DNA of 64,000 nt. Source: Microbacterium sp. 70-16 (GTDB taxonomy: Bacteria > Actinomycetota > Actinomycetes > Actinomycetales > Microbacteriaceae). Below, one piece after another: positions 27,033 to 35,943 of the stretch; the first letter of the stretch is position 1; each line of letters begins with the position of its first letter. The notes below the pieces were generated by a model. That model did no database searches. It saw nothing but the letters and a program-made list of their open reading frames with translations, and had not been told where the DNA came from. Position numbers and translations under genes: made by a program. The stretch lies in NCBI RefSeq assembly GCF_001898315.1, contig NZ_MKTQ01000010.1, positions 222,678-286,677 of the forward strand. The letters run 5' to 3'.

Positions 27033-30000
27033 TCAGCGCGCTCGCAGCGTGAGCCCGCGGCTTGACTCGACGAAGCCGGCCGCCTGCAGGGCCCGCCCGA
27101 CGGGGGTGCCGTAGACGAACACACCCGACACCTGCTCGATCGTCAGCGTGTCGAGCCGCCGCGCGCGCACCGTCTCAGCGAGGCTGCGCGCGGCCGCCGC
27201 GAGCGCGTTCTCGTCGTCGGTGAAGGCGAGCGCAGAGCGTCCGCCGCGCTCGAGATACAGCACGAGGCTGCCGTCGACGAGCGTCACGAGCCCGCCCGCC
27301 TTGCGGCCGGGGCGGTGCGCGACGTCCAGCCCCGGCCACGCAAGGGCCGCGCCGTACGGGTTCGCGGGGTCGGTCGCCGCGAGTGTCAGTGCCTGCAGCG
27401 GCGCCGGATCGGCAAGGGCCGCGAACTCGCGCAGCCGGTCGACCGTCGCCGAGGTCGCGAACTGCGCGGCCCCGAGCTTCTCGATGAAGTAGCCGCGGCG
27501 CGTGTGCCCGGCATCCTCGAACCCGGCGAGGATCCGGTAGACCTGCGCGAATCCGCCCGGCACGCCCTCGGACTGCACGCTGCCGCGCGTGACGACGCCG
27601 TAGCGGTCGAGCAGCAGGCTCGCCGACGCCGCGCCGCGCAGCGCGGCGTCAGTGCTCGGCTCGGGCAGCAGCGACCAGCGGCCGCCGACGGGCGGGCGAG
27701 GGGATGCCGCGCTGCGCGTGGCGGCCAGCGGTGTGCCGCGGAACATCCGCGCGCGCGGCGTGCGGCGCACGGCGCGGTGCGCCTGCGAGCCGCCGCCGAG
27801 CAGGGCGCGCACGGGGGCGAAGGTGTCGTTCGTGACGCGGGCCGTCCAGGTGAGGTTCCACAGCGCCGCGACCGTGTCCTGCTCGTTCGCTCCCGTCATG
27901 GCGGCCAGTTGCGTGGCGAAGTACGCGCCGCCCGCTGACATCGCGGTCAGTAGCTGTTGCTCGAGGACGGTCGGCGGCTCGGGGTCGTCGGGCAGCACGA
28001 GCGTGAGGGGGAGGGCGTCGGTGGGGTGCAGCGCGATCCAGCCGTCGCGACCGGGCAGCGACCCGTGCCCCGTCCAGACGACCTCGCCCGTTGAAGTGAG
28101 CTCATCGAGCATCGCGGGCGTGTAGTCGGTCACCCGCGAGGGCAGGATCAGTGACTCCCAGGCGCTCGCTGGCAGCGGCACTCCGGCGAGCTGCTCGATC
28201 GTCGCGAGCACGCCGTCGAGGCCCTCGAGCGGGCGTCCGCCCGCGGAGCCGTCGACGTGCTGCCATGCGGGCAGGAATCGCGCGAACGCCTCGGGAGTGA
28301 CCGGTTCGACCGTGCCGCGGATCGCGGCGAGCGACCGCAGCCGCAGCCGGCGCAGCACCTCGACGTCGCACCACTCGAGGTCGTCGGTGCCCGTGCTGGT
28401 GCTGCTGGCAGTGCTGGCTGGGGCGTCTGGCAGGAAGAACCCGCTCGTGACGCGCCCTTGTGCTTCGAGTCGTTGCAGGGTGTGCCGCGCAACGGCGGCG
28501 CCGATGCCGAAGCGCGCCGCGACGCTCGCCGTGCGGAACGGCCCATGCGTGCGCGCGTACCGCGCGACGAGATCGCCGAGCGGATCGGCGACCGGTTCGA
28601 GGAATGCGTTCGGGATGCCCACGGGCAAGGCTGCCCCGAGCGCGTCGCGCAGGCGCCCGGCATCCTCGATTGCCGCGATGCGCGCTTCACCCGCGATCGT
28701 GACCCCGATCGCCCGCCGCGCCGCGACGAGCTCGTCGAGGTGCCGCTGGGCTTGCGCCGTCGCGATCGCGGGCGGCCCCTCGACAGGCTCGGGGGCCAGG
28801 CCGGGCTCGGGGGCGAGGCGGGCGGCGACCTCGGGGGCGGTGAGCGGGCCGAGCATGCGCAGCAGGTCGGCGACGCCCTCCACCCCGCGCACGCGCCGGT
28901 CGGGGGCGAGGCGCTGGGCCTCGGCCTCGAACTGCGCGATCACCGCGGGGTCGAGCAGCTCGCGCATCTCGACCTTGCCGAGCAGCTCGCTCAGCAGTGC
29001 CGGATCGACCGACAGCGCCGCCGCGCGGCGCTCGGCCAGCGGCGAGTCGCCCTCGTACATGAACGCACCGACATATCCGAACAGCAGGTCGCGGGCGAAC
29101 GGCGACGGCTGCTGCGTCGTGGTCTCGACGAGCCGGATCCGCCGGTCGGCGATGCCGCGCGCGATCCGCAGCAGCGCGGGCAGGTCGTAGACGTCTTGCA
29201 GCACTTCACGCAGCGTCTCGAGGATGATCGGGAACGTCGGGTGGTTGCGCGCGACCTCGAGCAGCTGCGCGGACTTCTGCCGCTGCTGCCACAGCGGGGA
29301 ACGCTTGCTGGGGTTCAGGCGCGGCAGCAGCAGTGCCCGCGCGGCGCACTCGCGGAAGCGCGAGGCGAACAGTGCCGACCCGCCGACCTCGTCCGTGACG
29401 AGCTGTTCGAGCTCGTCCGCGTCGAAGACGAACAGCTCGGCGCCGGGTGGTTCGCTCTCGGCATCCGGCACCCGCGCGATGATCCCGTCGTCGCTCGCCA
29501 CGGCCGATCCGTCGACGCCGAGACGCTCCCGAATGCGTGCGCCGACGGCCAGCGCCCACGGCGCGTGCACGTGCATGCCGTAAGGGGAATGCAAGATGAT
29601 CCGCCAGTCGCCGACTTCGTCGCGCGAGCGCTCGACGGTCAGCGTCCGGTCGGTCGGCAGGCTGCCGGTGGCATCCTTCTGCTCGGAAAGGTACGCGAGC
29701 AGGTTGCTGATCGCGTTGTCGTCGAGCCCCGACTCGCGCAGGCGCGCGGCGGCCTTGTCGGGGGTCGCGCCGGCGACCTCGCGAGAGAACTTGCCGAGCG
29801 CTTCGCCGAGCTCGGCGGGTCGCCCGAGCCCGTCGCCGTGCCAGAACGGCAGCTTGCCCGGCTGCCCGAACGCGGGTAGCACGTTGACGCGGTCGTGCGT
29901 GATCTCGACGATGCGCCAACTGGTTGTGCCGAGGGTGAACACGTCGTTCACGCGCGACTCGTAGACCATCTCCTCGTCGAGTTCGCCGACGCGCGCGCCC

Positions 30001-31766
30001 TGCGTCTCGCCCGCGACGAAGACGCCGAACAGTCCGCGGTCGGGGATCGTCCCGCCGCTCGTGACCGCGATGCGCTGCGCGCCGGGACGTCCGGTGAGGA
30101 TGCCGTGATCGCGGTCCCATACGACGCGGGGCCGCAGCTCGGCGAACTCGTCGGACGGGTACTTGCCCGCAATCAGGTCGAGCGTCGCCTCGTACGCCGA
30201 GCGCGGCAGCGTGCGGAACGGCGCCGACCGGCGCACCGTCTCGAACCAGGTCTCGACGTCGAGGGTGCCCGTCGCGCACGCCGCGATCGTCTGCTGCGCG
30301 AGGATGTCGAGCGGATTCGCGGGCACCGCGATCGCCTCGATCTGACCGGCGAGCATGCGCTCGGTGACGACAGCGGTGTGCAGCACGTCGCCGCGGTGCT
30401 TCGGGAAAAGCGCCGCGCGGCTGATCTCACCGACCTGGTGGCCCGCGCGTCCGACGCGCTGCAGACCGGATGCCGCCGACGGCGGCGCCTCGACCTGGAT
30501 CACGAGGTCGACCGCGCCCATGTCGATGCCGAGCTCGAGCGAGCTCGTCGCGACGACGCAACGCAGGATGCCACTTTTCAGCTCGTCCTCGACCTGCGCC
30601 CGCTGCTCTTTCGACACCGACCCGTGGTGCGCCTTCGCGAGCACGGGCGGTGCCCCGGCGGACACCCCCGCCTGCGCCATCATCTCGGCGGGCATCGACC
30701 TGGCTCCCGAGCCCGTTGAGGCGGCCCCCGAGCCTGTCGAGGTGGCCCCCGAGCTTGTCGAGGGCCGCAACCCCACCCGCTCCTCGTAGATCTCGTTCAG
30801 CCGCCCCGTGAGTCGCTCGGCGAGCCGTCGCGAATTCGCGAACACGATCGTCGAGCGGTGCGCGAGCACGCGATCCACGATCGCCTCTTCGACGTGCGGC
30901 CACACCGATCCGGTGATCTCGGAGGGCTGCGGCGGAGCCTCGAACCAGTCGCCCTCGCCATCGTCCGGATCAGGCGGATCGGCACCCGGTGGCGGAGGCG
31001 GGTTGAGCATGTCGTCCATCGGGACGATGACCTGCAGATCGAACGCCTTGACGGCCCGCGGTGCGACGATCTCGACGGGCGCTGATCCGCCGAGGAAGCG
31101 CGCGACCTCATCGATGGGGCGCACCGTCGCCGATAGGCCGATGCGCTGCGCGGGGGCCTCGAGCAGGGCATCCAGCCGTTCGAGACTGACCGCCAGGTGC
31201 GCGCCGCGCTTGGTCGCCGCGACGGCGTGCACCTCGTCGACGATGACCGTGTGGATGCCCCGCAGTGTCTCGGATGCCTGGCTCGTGAGCATCAGATAGA
31301 GCGACTCGGGCGTCGTGATCAGGATGTCGGGCGGGTCGGTCAGGAGTCTGCGCCGGTCGGCCGATGGTGTGTCACCCGAGCGGACGCCCACCGTGACATC
31401 GGGCACCGCGATGCCCAGCCGCCGCGCCGACTGGCCGATGCCCACGAGCGGAGAGCGGAGGTTGCGCTCCACGTCGACGCCGAGCGCCTTGAGGGGCGAG
31501 ACGTAGAGGACGCGCGTCGCCGGGGCATCCGTCTTCTTCTTCCGCTTGGTGTCAGCGGGGGCGATCGGCTTCTCGCGGAACACGCGGTCGATCGCCCACA
31601 GGAACGCCGACAGGGTCTTGCCCGACCCGGTCGGCGCGACCACGAGCGCATGCTTGCCGTGCGAGATCGCCTGCCACGCGCCGGACTGCGCCGACGTCGG
31701 CTGCGCGAAGGCGCCGCGGAACCAGTCCTGCGTCGCAGGACCGAACCGTTCGAGCACATCGCCCAT
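27033..31766 (-). CDS. lhr: Lhr-type ATP-dependent DNA helicase
   Basis: Superfamily 2 repair helicase of 1577 aa, the full Lhr length. Motif I is PTGSGKTLSAFLWA, motif II DEVH (VIVDEVHAVAATKRGAHL), motif III LSATVRP, motif VI QRVGRAGH. Helicase domains are followed by a winged-helix/beta-barrel core and the long C-terminal HTH array of Lhr-CTD. Two in-frame repeat tracts lie inside: one in the helicase region (three copies, 30701-30767; peptide PSTSSGATSTGSGAASTGSG) and one in the C-terminal part (28774-28797; APEPVEG). GGAGGG touches ATG 31766, so GTG 31757 may be the true start. Upstream of nei on the same strand. Confidence 0.95.
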   Translation of the reverse strand: MGDVLERFGPATQDWFRGAFAQPTSAQSGAWQAISHGKHALVVAPTGSGKTLSAFLWAIDRVFREKPIAPADTKRKKKTDAPATRVLYVSPLKALGVDVERNLRSPLVGIGQSARRLGIAVPDVTVGVRSGDTPSADRRRLLTDPPDILITTPESLYLMLTSQASETLRGIHTVIVDEVHAVAATKRGAHLAVSLERLDALLEAPAQRIGLSATVRPIDEVARFLGGSAPVEIVAPRAVKAFDLQVIVPMDDMLNPPPPPGADPPDPDDGEGDWFEAPPQPSEITGSVWPHVEEAIVDRVLAHRSTIVFANSRRLAERLTGRLNEIYEERVGLRPSTSSGATSTGSGAASTGSGARSMPAEMMAQAGVSAGAPPVLAKAHHGSVSKEQRAQVEDELKSGILRCVVATSSLELGIDMGAVDLVIQVEAPPSAASGLQRVGRAGHQVGEISRAALFPKHRGDVLHTAVVTERMLAGQIEAIAVPANPLDILAQQTIAACATGTLDVETWFETVRRSAPFRTLPRSAYEATLDLIAGKYPSDEFAELRPRVVWDRDHGILTGRPGAQRIAVTSGGTIPDRGLFGVFVAGETQGARVGELDEEMVYESRVNDVFTLGTTSWRIVEITHDRVNVLPAFGQPGKLPFWHGDGLGRPAELGEALGKFSREVAGATPDKAAARLRESGLDDNAISNLLAYLSEQKDATGSLPTDRTLTVERSRDEVGDWRIILHSPYGMHVHAPWALAVGARIRERLGVDGSAVASDDGIIARVPDAESEPPGAELFVFDADELEQLVTDEVGGSALFASRFRECAARALLLPRLNPSKRSPLWQQRQKSAQLLEVARNHPTFPIILETLREVLQDVYDLPALLRIARGIADRRIRLVETTTQQPSPFARDLLFGYVGAFMYEGDSPLAERRAAALSVDPALLSELLGKVEMRELLDPAVIAQFEAEAQRLAPDRRVRGVEGVADLLRMLGPLTAPEVAARLAPEPGLAPEPVEGPPAIATAQAQRHLDELVAARRAIGVTIAGEARIAAIEDAGRLRDALGAALPVGIPNAFLEPVADPLGDLVARYARTHGPFRTASVAARFGIGAAVARHTLQRLEAQGRVTSGFFLPDAPASTASSTSTGTDDLEWCDVEVLRRLRLRSLAAIRGTVEPVTPEAFARFLPAWQHVDGSAGGRPLEGLDGVLATIEQLAGVPLPASAWESLILPSRVTDYTPAMLDELTSTGEVVWTGHGSLPGRDGWIALHPTDALPLTLVLPDDPEPPTVLEQQLLTAMSAGGAYFATQLAAMTGANEQDTVAALWNLTWTARVTNDTFAPVRALLGGGSQAHRAVRRTPRARMFRGTPLAATRSAASPRPPVGGRWSLLPEPSTDAALRGAASASLLLDRYGVVTRGSVQSEGVPGGFAQVYRILAGFEDAGHTRRGYFIEKLGAAQFATSATVDRLREFAALADPAPLQALTLAATDPANPYGAALAWPGLDVAHRPGRKAGGLVTLVDGSLVLYLERGGRSALAFTDDENALAAAARSLAETVRARRLDTLTIEQVSGVFVYGTPVGRALQAAGFVESSRGLTLRAR
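28774..28797. repeat. In-frame palindrome in lhr (APEPVEG)
   Basis: A 24-nt copy identical to the last two in treZ, read from the other strand, so it encodes APEPVEGP instead of GPSTGSGA. A partial copy follows at once (LAPEPG). Confidence 0.9.
30701..30767. repeat. Triple in-frame palindrome in lhr helicase region
   Basis: Three tandem diverged copies of the CCCGAGCCTGTCGAGG unit, period about 21 nt, encoding STSSGAT/STGSGAA/STGSGAR on the minus strand within a loop between helicase motifs. Confidence 0.85.
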
Positions 31767-31832
31767 CCCTCCATCTTCGCGCGGACGGCGGACATCGCGG
31801 CGGCCAGCTGGCCGTTCTGCCGGTGGCGGGCT

Positions 31833-31838
31833 AAGCTT
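31833..31838 (+). promoter_or_regulatory. Candidate -10 (TAAGCT) of the Gre factor gene
   Basis: TAAGCT is about 37 bp before ATG 31875; the resulting leader carries AGAGGGAAAG as ribosome site. The -35 region is not clear. Confidence 0.35.
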
Positions 31839-31874
31839 GGAGGTTCATATCTTCAGCCGGAAGAGGGAAAGAAC

Positions 31875-32279
31875 ATGGCAGACACGATCGAAACGGTGTG
31901 GATGACGCAGAGTGCGCTGACCGCGCTCGAAGCCGAGCTCGCCGAGTTGAACGAGACGCCGGATGCCTCTGCCGCACGCATCGCCGAGCTGCGCAGCCTG
32001 ATCCGCCGTGCCGACACGGGAGCCAAGCCCGACGACGGCCTCATCGAGCCCGGCATGACCGTGACGGCGCGCTTCGCGGACGGCTCGGAGGAGACGTTCC
32101 TGCTGGGCAGCCGCACCGCCGCGCTCGAGTCCGGCGATGTCGAACTCGACGTGTACTCGCCGGACTCGCCGCTCGGCGGCGCGATCGCCGGCCACTACGT
32201 CGGCGAGACCGTGAGCTACACGGCGCCGACCGGTCGCGCCATCGAGGTCACGCTGGTCGCGGCGGCTCCCTTCGCCTGA
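31875..32279 (+). CDS. Short GreA/GreB-family transcription factor
   Basis: RNA polymerase secondary-channel factor; 134 aa against about 160 in true GreA. The C-terminal FKBP-like domain is complete (VTARFADGSEETFLLGSRTA, VYSPDSPLGGAIAGHYVGETVSYTAPTGRAIEVTLV). The N-terminal coiled coil is shortened to about 45 residues and the acidic tip (DLRENGDY-type loop that positions magnesium for RNA cleavage) is missing; only ELNETPDASAARIAELRSLI is seen. It should bind polymerase but not stimulate cleavage, like Gfh-type or mycobacterial Gre-like inhibitors. Divergent from lhr. Confidence 0.88.
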   Translation: MADTIETVWMTQSALTALEAELAELNETPDASAARIAELRSLIRRADTGAKPDDGLIEPGMTVTARFADGSEETFLLGSRTAALESGDVELDVYSPDSPLGGAIAGHYVGETVSYTAPTGRAIEVTLVAAAPFA

Positions 32280-32285
32280 GCGCGG

Positions 32286-34001
32286 TCACCCCTCCTCACC
32301 GTCGAGCTCGCCTTCGGCGAGCTGTCCGTCGCGCAACTCGAGCACGAGATCGGGCTCGAGCCGGCGCAGGAACGCGTCGTCGTGACTGACGACGAGCACG
32401 CCGCCACGGTACGCCGCGAGGGCAGCGACGAGCTGGTCGACCGTGTCGAGGTCGAGGTTGTTCGTCGGCTCGTCGAGCACGAGCAGCTGCGGCGGCGGGT
32501 CGGCCATCACGAGGCACGCCAGCGCGAGCCGGAAGCGCTCGCCGCCCGACAGCCCCGCGGCCGGCCGCAGCACGGCATCCCCGCGCAGCAGGAACCGGGC
32601 CAGCCGGTTGCGCAGCTCGACGTCGCCTGCGCCCGGCGCCGCCCGGCGCAGGTTCTGCAGCGGCGATTCCGCGCCGTCGAGCCCGTCGACGCGCTGTGAG
32701 AGGTACCCGATCCGGTCGGTGTGCGCGGTCGCCGTGACCGAAAGCAGGCTGAATTGGCTCGATCCCGGCCCGGCGGGGGCGGAACCGCCGTTTGAGCCTG
32801 CTTTCGCGTCGCGATCCGCCGGGCAGCCGACATCCGTCTGGTCGTTGTCATGCGCCGGGTCGGCGACCAGCTGCCGCAGCAGCGTCGTCTTGCCGGCCCC
32901 GTTCGGCCCGATCAGGGCGACCCGCTCGGGCCCCTGTAGCACCCACGAGCGCTCGCCCGACGACAGCGTCGCGAGGCGCCGGCCCGACCCGACCCCCGGG
33001 TCGGGCAGGTCGATGCGCACCGCATCGTCGTCGCGCACGCGCCGCTCGGCCGCGTCGAGCGCGGCGCGGGCGTCGGCCTCGCGACTCGAGGCCTCGACGC
33101 GCAGCCGCCCCGCCGACTCCTGCGCGGAGCGCTTGCGCGCGCCGGCGATGATCGGCGGCACGCGCTTCTCGCCGGCGGCCTTGCGACCGGCCGCGGCGCG
33201 CGTCGCGAGCACCTGCTCTTGGTGGATGCGGTCGCGCTTCTCGCGCTTCACGGCTTGACGGGCGGATGCCTCGGCTTGCCGCGCAGCGGCCTGCTCGGCA
33301 TCCAGCGCGTCGCGCCACTGCGAGTACGGCCCGCCGAACGTCGAGAGCGTGCTGCCGTACAGCTCGGCGGTGTCGTCCATCAGCTCGAGCAGCGCCGTGT
33401 CGTGGCTGACCACGATCAGCGTGCCGCGCCAGCGGCGCACGAGCTCGTGCACGCGCGCCCGCGCGTCACGGTCGAGGTTGTTCGTTGGCTCGTCGAGCAG
33501 GGCGATCGGCGCACCCCGCAGCCGCACTCCGACGAGCGCGACCAGCACGGCTTCGCCGCCGGACAGTTCGCCAACGCGGCGATCCAGGGCGCCCGGCGGC
33601 AGCCCGGCCTCGTCGAGCGCGGCGGTTGCGCGGGCCTCGACGTCCCAGTCGTCGCCGACTGCATCGAACCGAGCGGGGTCGACGTCGCCCGCGGCGATCG
33701 CGCGCACGGCATCCAACGCCGCGCCGACGCCGAGCACATCGGCGACGCGCCGGTCGGTCTGCAGCGTGAGTCGCTGCGGCAGCAGGTCGATCGCGCCGCT
33801 GGCGGTCACGGTGCCGGATGCCGGGGTCAGTGCCCCCGCGATGAGCGCGAGCAGCGTCGACTTGCCGGATCCGTTGCGGCCGACCAGGCCTGTGTGGCCC
33901 GTGCCGAAGGCGCCCGAGACCTCGCGCAGCGCGGGCGTGCCGTCGGGCCAGGTGAAGGTGAGGCGGTCGAGGACGACCGCGGAAGTGCTGAGTACGGGCA
34001 T
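32286..34001 (-). CDS. ABC-F family ATP-binding protein
   Basis: Soluble protein of 571 aa with two ABC domains: Walker [10 protein letters not shown] and GPNGAGKTT, signatures LSGGE (twice), Walker [11 protein letters not shown] and [10 protein letters not shown], and no membrane domain. These are ABC-F traits: translation factors and ribosome-protection proteins. The long charged linker between domains ([17 protein letters not shown]) is the P-site tRNA interaction motif region. A palindromic insertion (32739-32806) adds about 30 residues after the second Walker A. ATG 34001 follows GGGAGG. The 5' region looks like an attenuator, which suits an antibiotic-inducible resistance ABC-F, but the drug is unknown. 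Confidence 0.92.
   Translation of the reverse strand: MPVLSTSAVVLDRLTFTWPDGTPALREVSGAFGTGHTGLVGRNGSGKSTLLALIAGALTPASGTVTASGAIDLLPQRLTLQTDRRVADVLGVGAALDAVRAIAAGDVDPARFDAVGDDWDVEARATAALDEAGLPPGALDRRVGELSGGEAVLVALVGVRLRGAPIALLDEPTNNLDRDARARVHELVRRWRGTLIVVSHDTALLELMDDTAELYGSTLSTFGGPYSQWRDALDAEQAAARQAEASARQAVKREKRDRIHQEQVLATRAAAGRKAAGEKRVPPIIAGARKRSAQESAGRLRVEASSREADARAALDAAERRVRDDDAVRIDLPDPGVGSGRRLATLSSGERSWVLQGPERVALIGPNGAGKTTLLRQLVADPAHDNDQTDVGCPADRDAKAGSNGGSAPAGPGSSQFSLLSVTATAHTDRIGYLSQRVDGLDGAESPLQNLRRAAPGAGDVELRNRLARFLLRGDAVLRPAAGLSGGERFRLALACLVMADPPPQLLVLDEPTNNLDLDTVDQLVAALAAYRGGVLVVSHDDAFLRRLEPDLVLELRDGQLAEGELDGEEG
32739..32806. repeat. Palindromic insertion inside the ABC-F gene
   Basis: CGAAAGCAGGCT (32739-32750) and its exact complement (32795-32806) around a 44-nt loop, in frame. 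It encodes the Gly/Ser/Pro-rich [20 protein letters not shown] between Walker A and the following [12 protein letters not shown]. Confidence 0.85.
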
Positions 34002-34290
34002 GGGATGCCTCCCTGTGGTTGGGTGCGCGAACGCCGCGCACCCGCACTCACCCGCAGAAGGTGTGAAGTCGACGGTCGTCGGCGCGGAATGGATGCGCCG
34101 ACGTGTCGAGAGATCCCCGGATCGGAGGGGTCGACGGTGCGGCGCGATTACTTCGCGGCGGCGTCGAAACCCTTCAACGGTCTTCCTCACACTCGGGACA
34201 GGGACCCTGACACTCTACCGGATGCCCCTGAGCGCCCGATCCGTGCGCGGCAGCGCGGCCGGTCGGCGCGGTTTCGCGCGCGGTCGGCGG
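34002..34290 (-). promoter_or_regulatory. Leader of the ABC-F gene: possible ribosome-mediated attenuator
   Basis: Upstream of the ABC-F ATG on the minus strand lie, in order: a -10-like TAGAGT (34212-34217); AGGAAG (34181-34186) followed 4 nt later by a nine-codon frame TTG...TAA (34176-34147, peptide MKGFDAAAK); a 9-bp hairpin CGTCGGCGC/GCGCCGACG; a second hairpin GGGTGCGCG/CGCGCACCC close to the ribosome site of the main gene. Short leader ORF plus consecutive hairpins is the usual plan for drug-induced ABC-F genes. All of this is prediction. Confidence 0.4.
34147..34176 (-). CDS. Putative leader peptide of the ABC-F gene
   Basis: Nine codons, TTG start, TAA stop, peptide MKGFDAAAK, with a good purine-rich ribosome site at close spacing. 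Too short for statistical support; the claim rests on position and ribosome site. It overlaps a longer frame in another phase. Confidence 0.35.
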
Positions 34291-34297
34291 GGCCCCT

Positions 34298-34407
34298 CCG
34301 CAATAACTCAGGAGATCTGGGGCGTCGTGGTTGAACACGCCGCGGAATCCCGCGACATCCCGCGGCAGGCGGGAGCGGCGGCGGGCGCGACTCCTGAGCT
34401 ATTGCGG
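34298..34407. repeat. ATAACTCAGG bookend palindrome
   Basis: 17-bp arms 34298-34314 and 34391-34407 with one A·C mismatch, core 76 nt. It sits in the 432-bp gap between the ABC-F leader and the esterase gene, beside the esterase stop codon. Confidence 0.88.
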
Positions 34408-34433
34408 TCGGCACACGACCAGGTGCGCCGGCG

Positions 34434-35120
34434 TCACTCCGCGAGGCGCTCGAGCTGCAGGTCGAGGAACGCGCGCACGTCGTCGAGTTCCTCTTGCGAG
34501 ACGCTGTGGGTCAGGCCGGGGTAGACGCGGCCGCTGAGGTCGACGTGCGCGGGCAGCCATTCCACGGTGTGGGCGACGCGGTCTGCGGGGATCACCTCAT
34601 CGCGCGCGCCGCGACCCCAGAAGACCGGCGGTCGCACGGCCGCGAGCGCGGAGTCGGTCGGCAGCGGATCGCCGTCGACGAAGCCCGCGAGGTTGACGGC
34701 GAACGCGAACCGCTCGGGGCGTAGTCGCAGGGACTGCATCGAGATGACGGCGCCCTGCGAGAACCCGAGCAGGCCGACGGGCGCCGCGGCATCCGTCGCG
34801 GTGTCGAGCCAGGCGAGGAACCGCTCGGTCGCCGCTGTCGCCGCTCCTGGCGCGCGTCCCCGCAGCCCCTCGATCGGGTACCACGACCATCCGGGGGTCG
34901 GGAACGGCGGGCTGAGCGGCGCGCGCACCGCCGCGACGACGAACTCTGCGGGCAGGTGCGGCGCGAGGCCGAACAGGTCGCGCTCTTCCGACCCGTAGCC
35001 GTGCAACAGCACGAGCAACGGCCGACCCGCACGCTCACCGGGCGGTGCCGACCACAGGACGGCCTCGGCATCGAGGTCGGGGATCTCGACGCCTGCGCTG
35101 TCAAAAGGCGAATCGCTCAT
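34434..35120 (-). CDS. Phospholipase/carboxylesterase-type alpha/beta hydrolase
   Basis: 228-aa serine hydrolase of the Abhydrolase_2 group. LLVLLHGYGSEERDLFGL is the oxyanion strand, the nucleophile Ser is in GLLGFSQGAV, the acid is in GARDEVIP and the His is in YPGLTHSVS. No signal peptide. ATG 35120. The family removes short acyl chains from lysolipids, sugars or proteins; substrate unknown. It diverges from the NUDIX gene, 135 bp apart. Confidence 0.9.
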   Translation of the reverse strand: MSDSPFDSAGVEIPDLDAEAVLWSAPPGERAGRPLLVLLHGYGSEERDLFGLAPHLPAEFVVAAVRAPLSPPFPTPGWSWYPIEGLRGRAPGAATAATERFLAWLDTATDAAAPVGLLGFSQGAVISMQSLRLRPERFAFAVNLAGFVDGDPLPTDSALAAVRPPVFWGRGARDEVIPADRVAHTVEWLPAHVDLSGRVYPGLTHSVSQEELDDVRAFLDLQLERLAE

Positions 35121-35255
35121 GGCGACATCTTCGCAGGACTCCATCGCAGGGACTCCCCGCAGAGACCCGTCGCAGCAACCGCCGCAGCGACGCCGCCACA
35201 GCAACCGCCGCCACAACGACCCGCCGCCACCGCGCCGACGGGGTATACAAGAGGC

Positions 35256-35936
35256 ATGGCCGTTCGCACCCCCGACCCCGATCCGAACGAGCGCGACGAC
35301 GACGGGACGCCGCGCGATCCGCTGCGCGATCTCGGCGCGGACATCGGGCGCACAGGCGGCACGGGCGGGCATCCGCTCGGCGACGGCACGTTCGGCTCGC
35401 CCGCGCCGGGCAACGCCGCCAATCCCGGCTGGCTGACCGATATCGAGCTGGCCGAAGCGCGCCGGCGCCTGCCGATCCTCTACGTCGAGGCGATTCCGGT
35501 GCGCACCGACGGCATGGGCCAGGTGACGCAGATCGGCGTGCTGCTGCGCGCGACGCCGCTCGGCGAGATCACCCGCTCGATCGTCTCGGGGCGCGTCCGC
35601 TACGGCGAGACCGTGCGCGACGCCCTGTTCCGTCACCTCGAGAACGACCTCGGCCCGATGGCGTTCCCGCTGCTGCCGCCGCAGCCGGTGCCGTTCACGG
35701 TCGCAGAGTACTTCCCGATCCCGGGCGTCAGCGCGTTCCACGACGACCGCCAGCACGCCGTCTCGCTCGCGTTCGTCGTGCCGGTGACGGGCACGTGCGA
35801 GCCGCGGCAGGATGCCCTGGAGGTGACGTGGATGACCCCCGAAGAAGCGGCATCCGACTCGCTGGCCTCTGAGATGGAGGGCGGCCGCTCGACGCTCGTG
35901 CGTCAGGCGCTCGCCTCCGTCGGCGCGCTGCGCTGA
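35256..35936 (+). CDS. NUDIX-fold protein (DUF4916-like)
   Basis: 226 aa. The first 55 residues are polar, Asp/Gly/Pro rich and probably disordered. The rest, from NPGWLTDIELAEARRRLPILYVEAIPVRTD through LLRATPLGEITRSIVSGRVRYGETVRDALFRHLENDLGPMAFP, follows the actinobacterial DUF4916 NUDIX pattern. The canonical GX5EX7REUXEEXGU box is not complete, so catalysis is doubtful. ATG 35256. TATACA (35244-35249) lies 6 nt upstream. The AlbA_2 gene follows 7 bp later, likely the same mRNA. Confidence 0.82.
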   Translation: MAVRTPDPDPNERDDDGTPRDPLRDLGADIGRTGGTGGHPLGDGTFGSPAPGNAANPGWLTDIELAEARRRLPILYVEAIPVRTDGMGQVTQIGVLLRATPLGEITRSIVSGRVRYGETVRDALFRHLENDLGPMAFPLLPPQPVPFTVAEYFPIPGVSAFHDDRQHAVSLAFVVPVTGTCEPRQDALEVTWMTPEEAASDSLASEMEGGRSTLVRQALASVGALR

Positions 35937-35943
35937 GCGCGCC

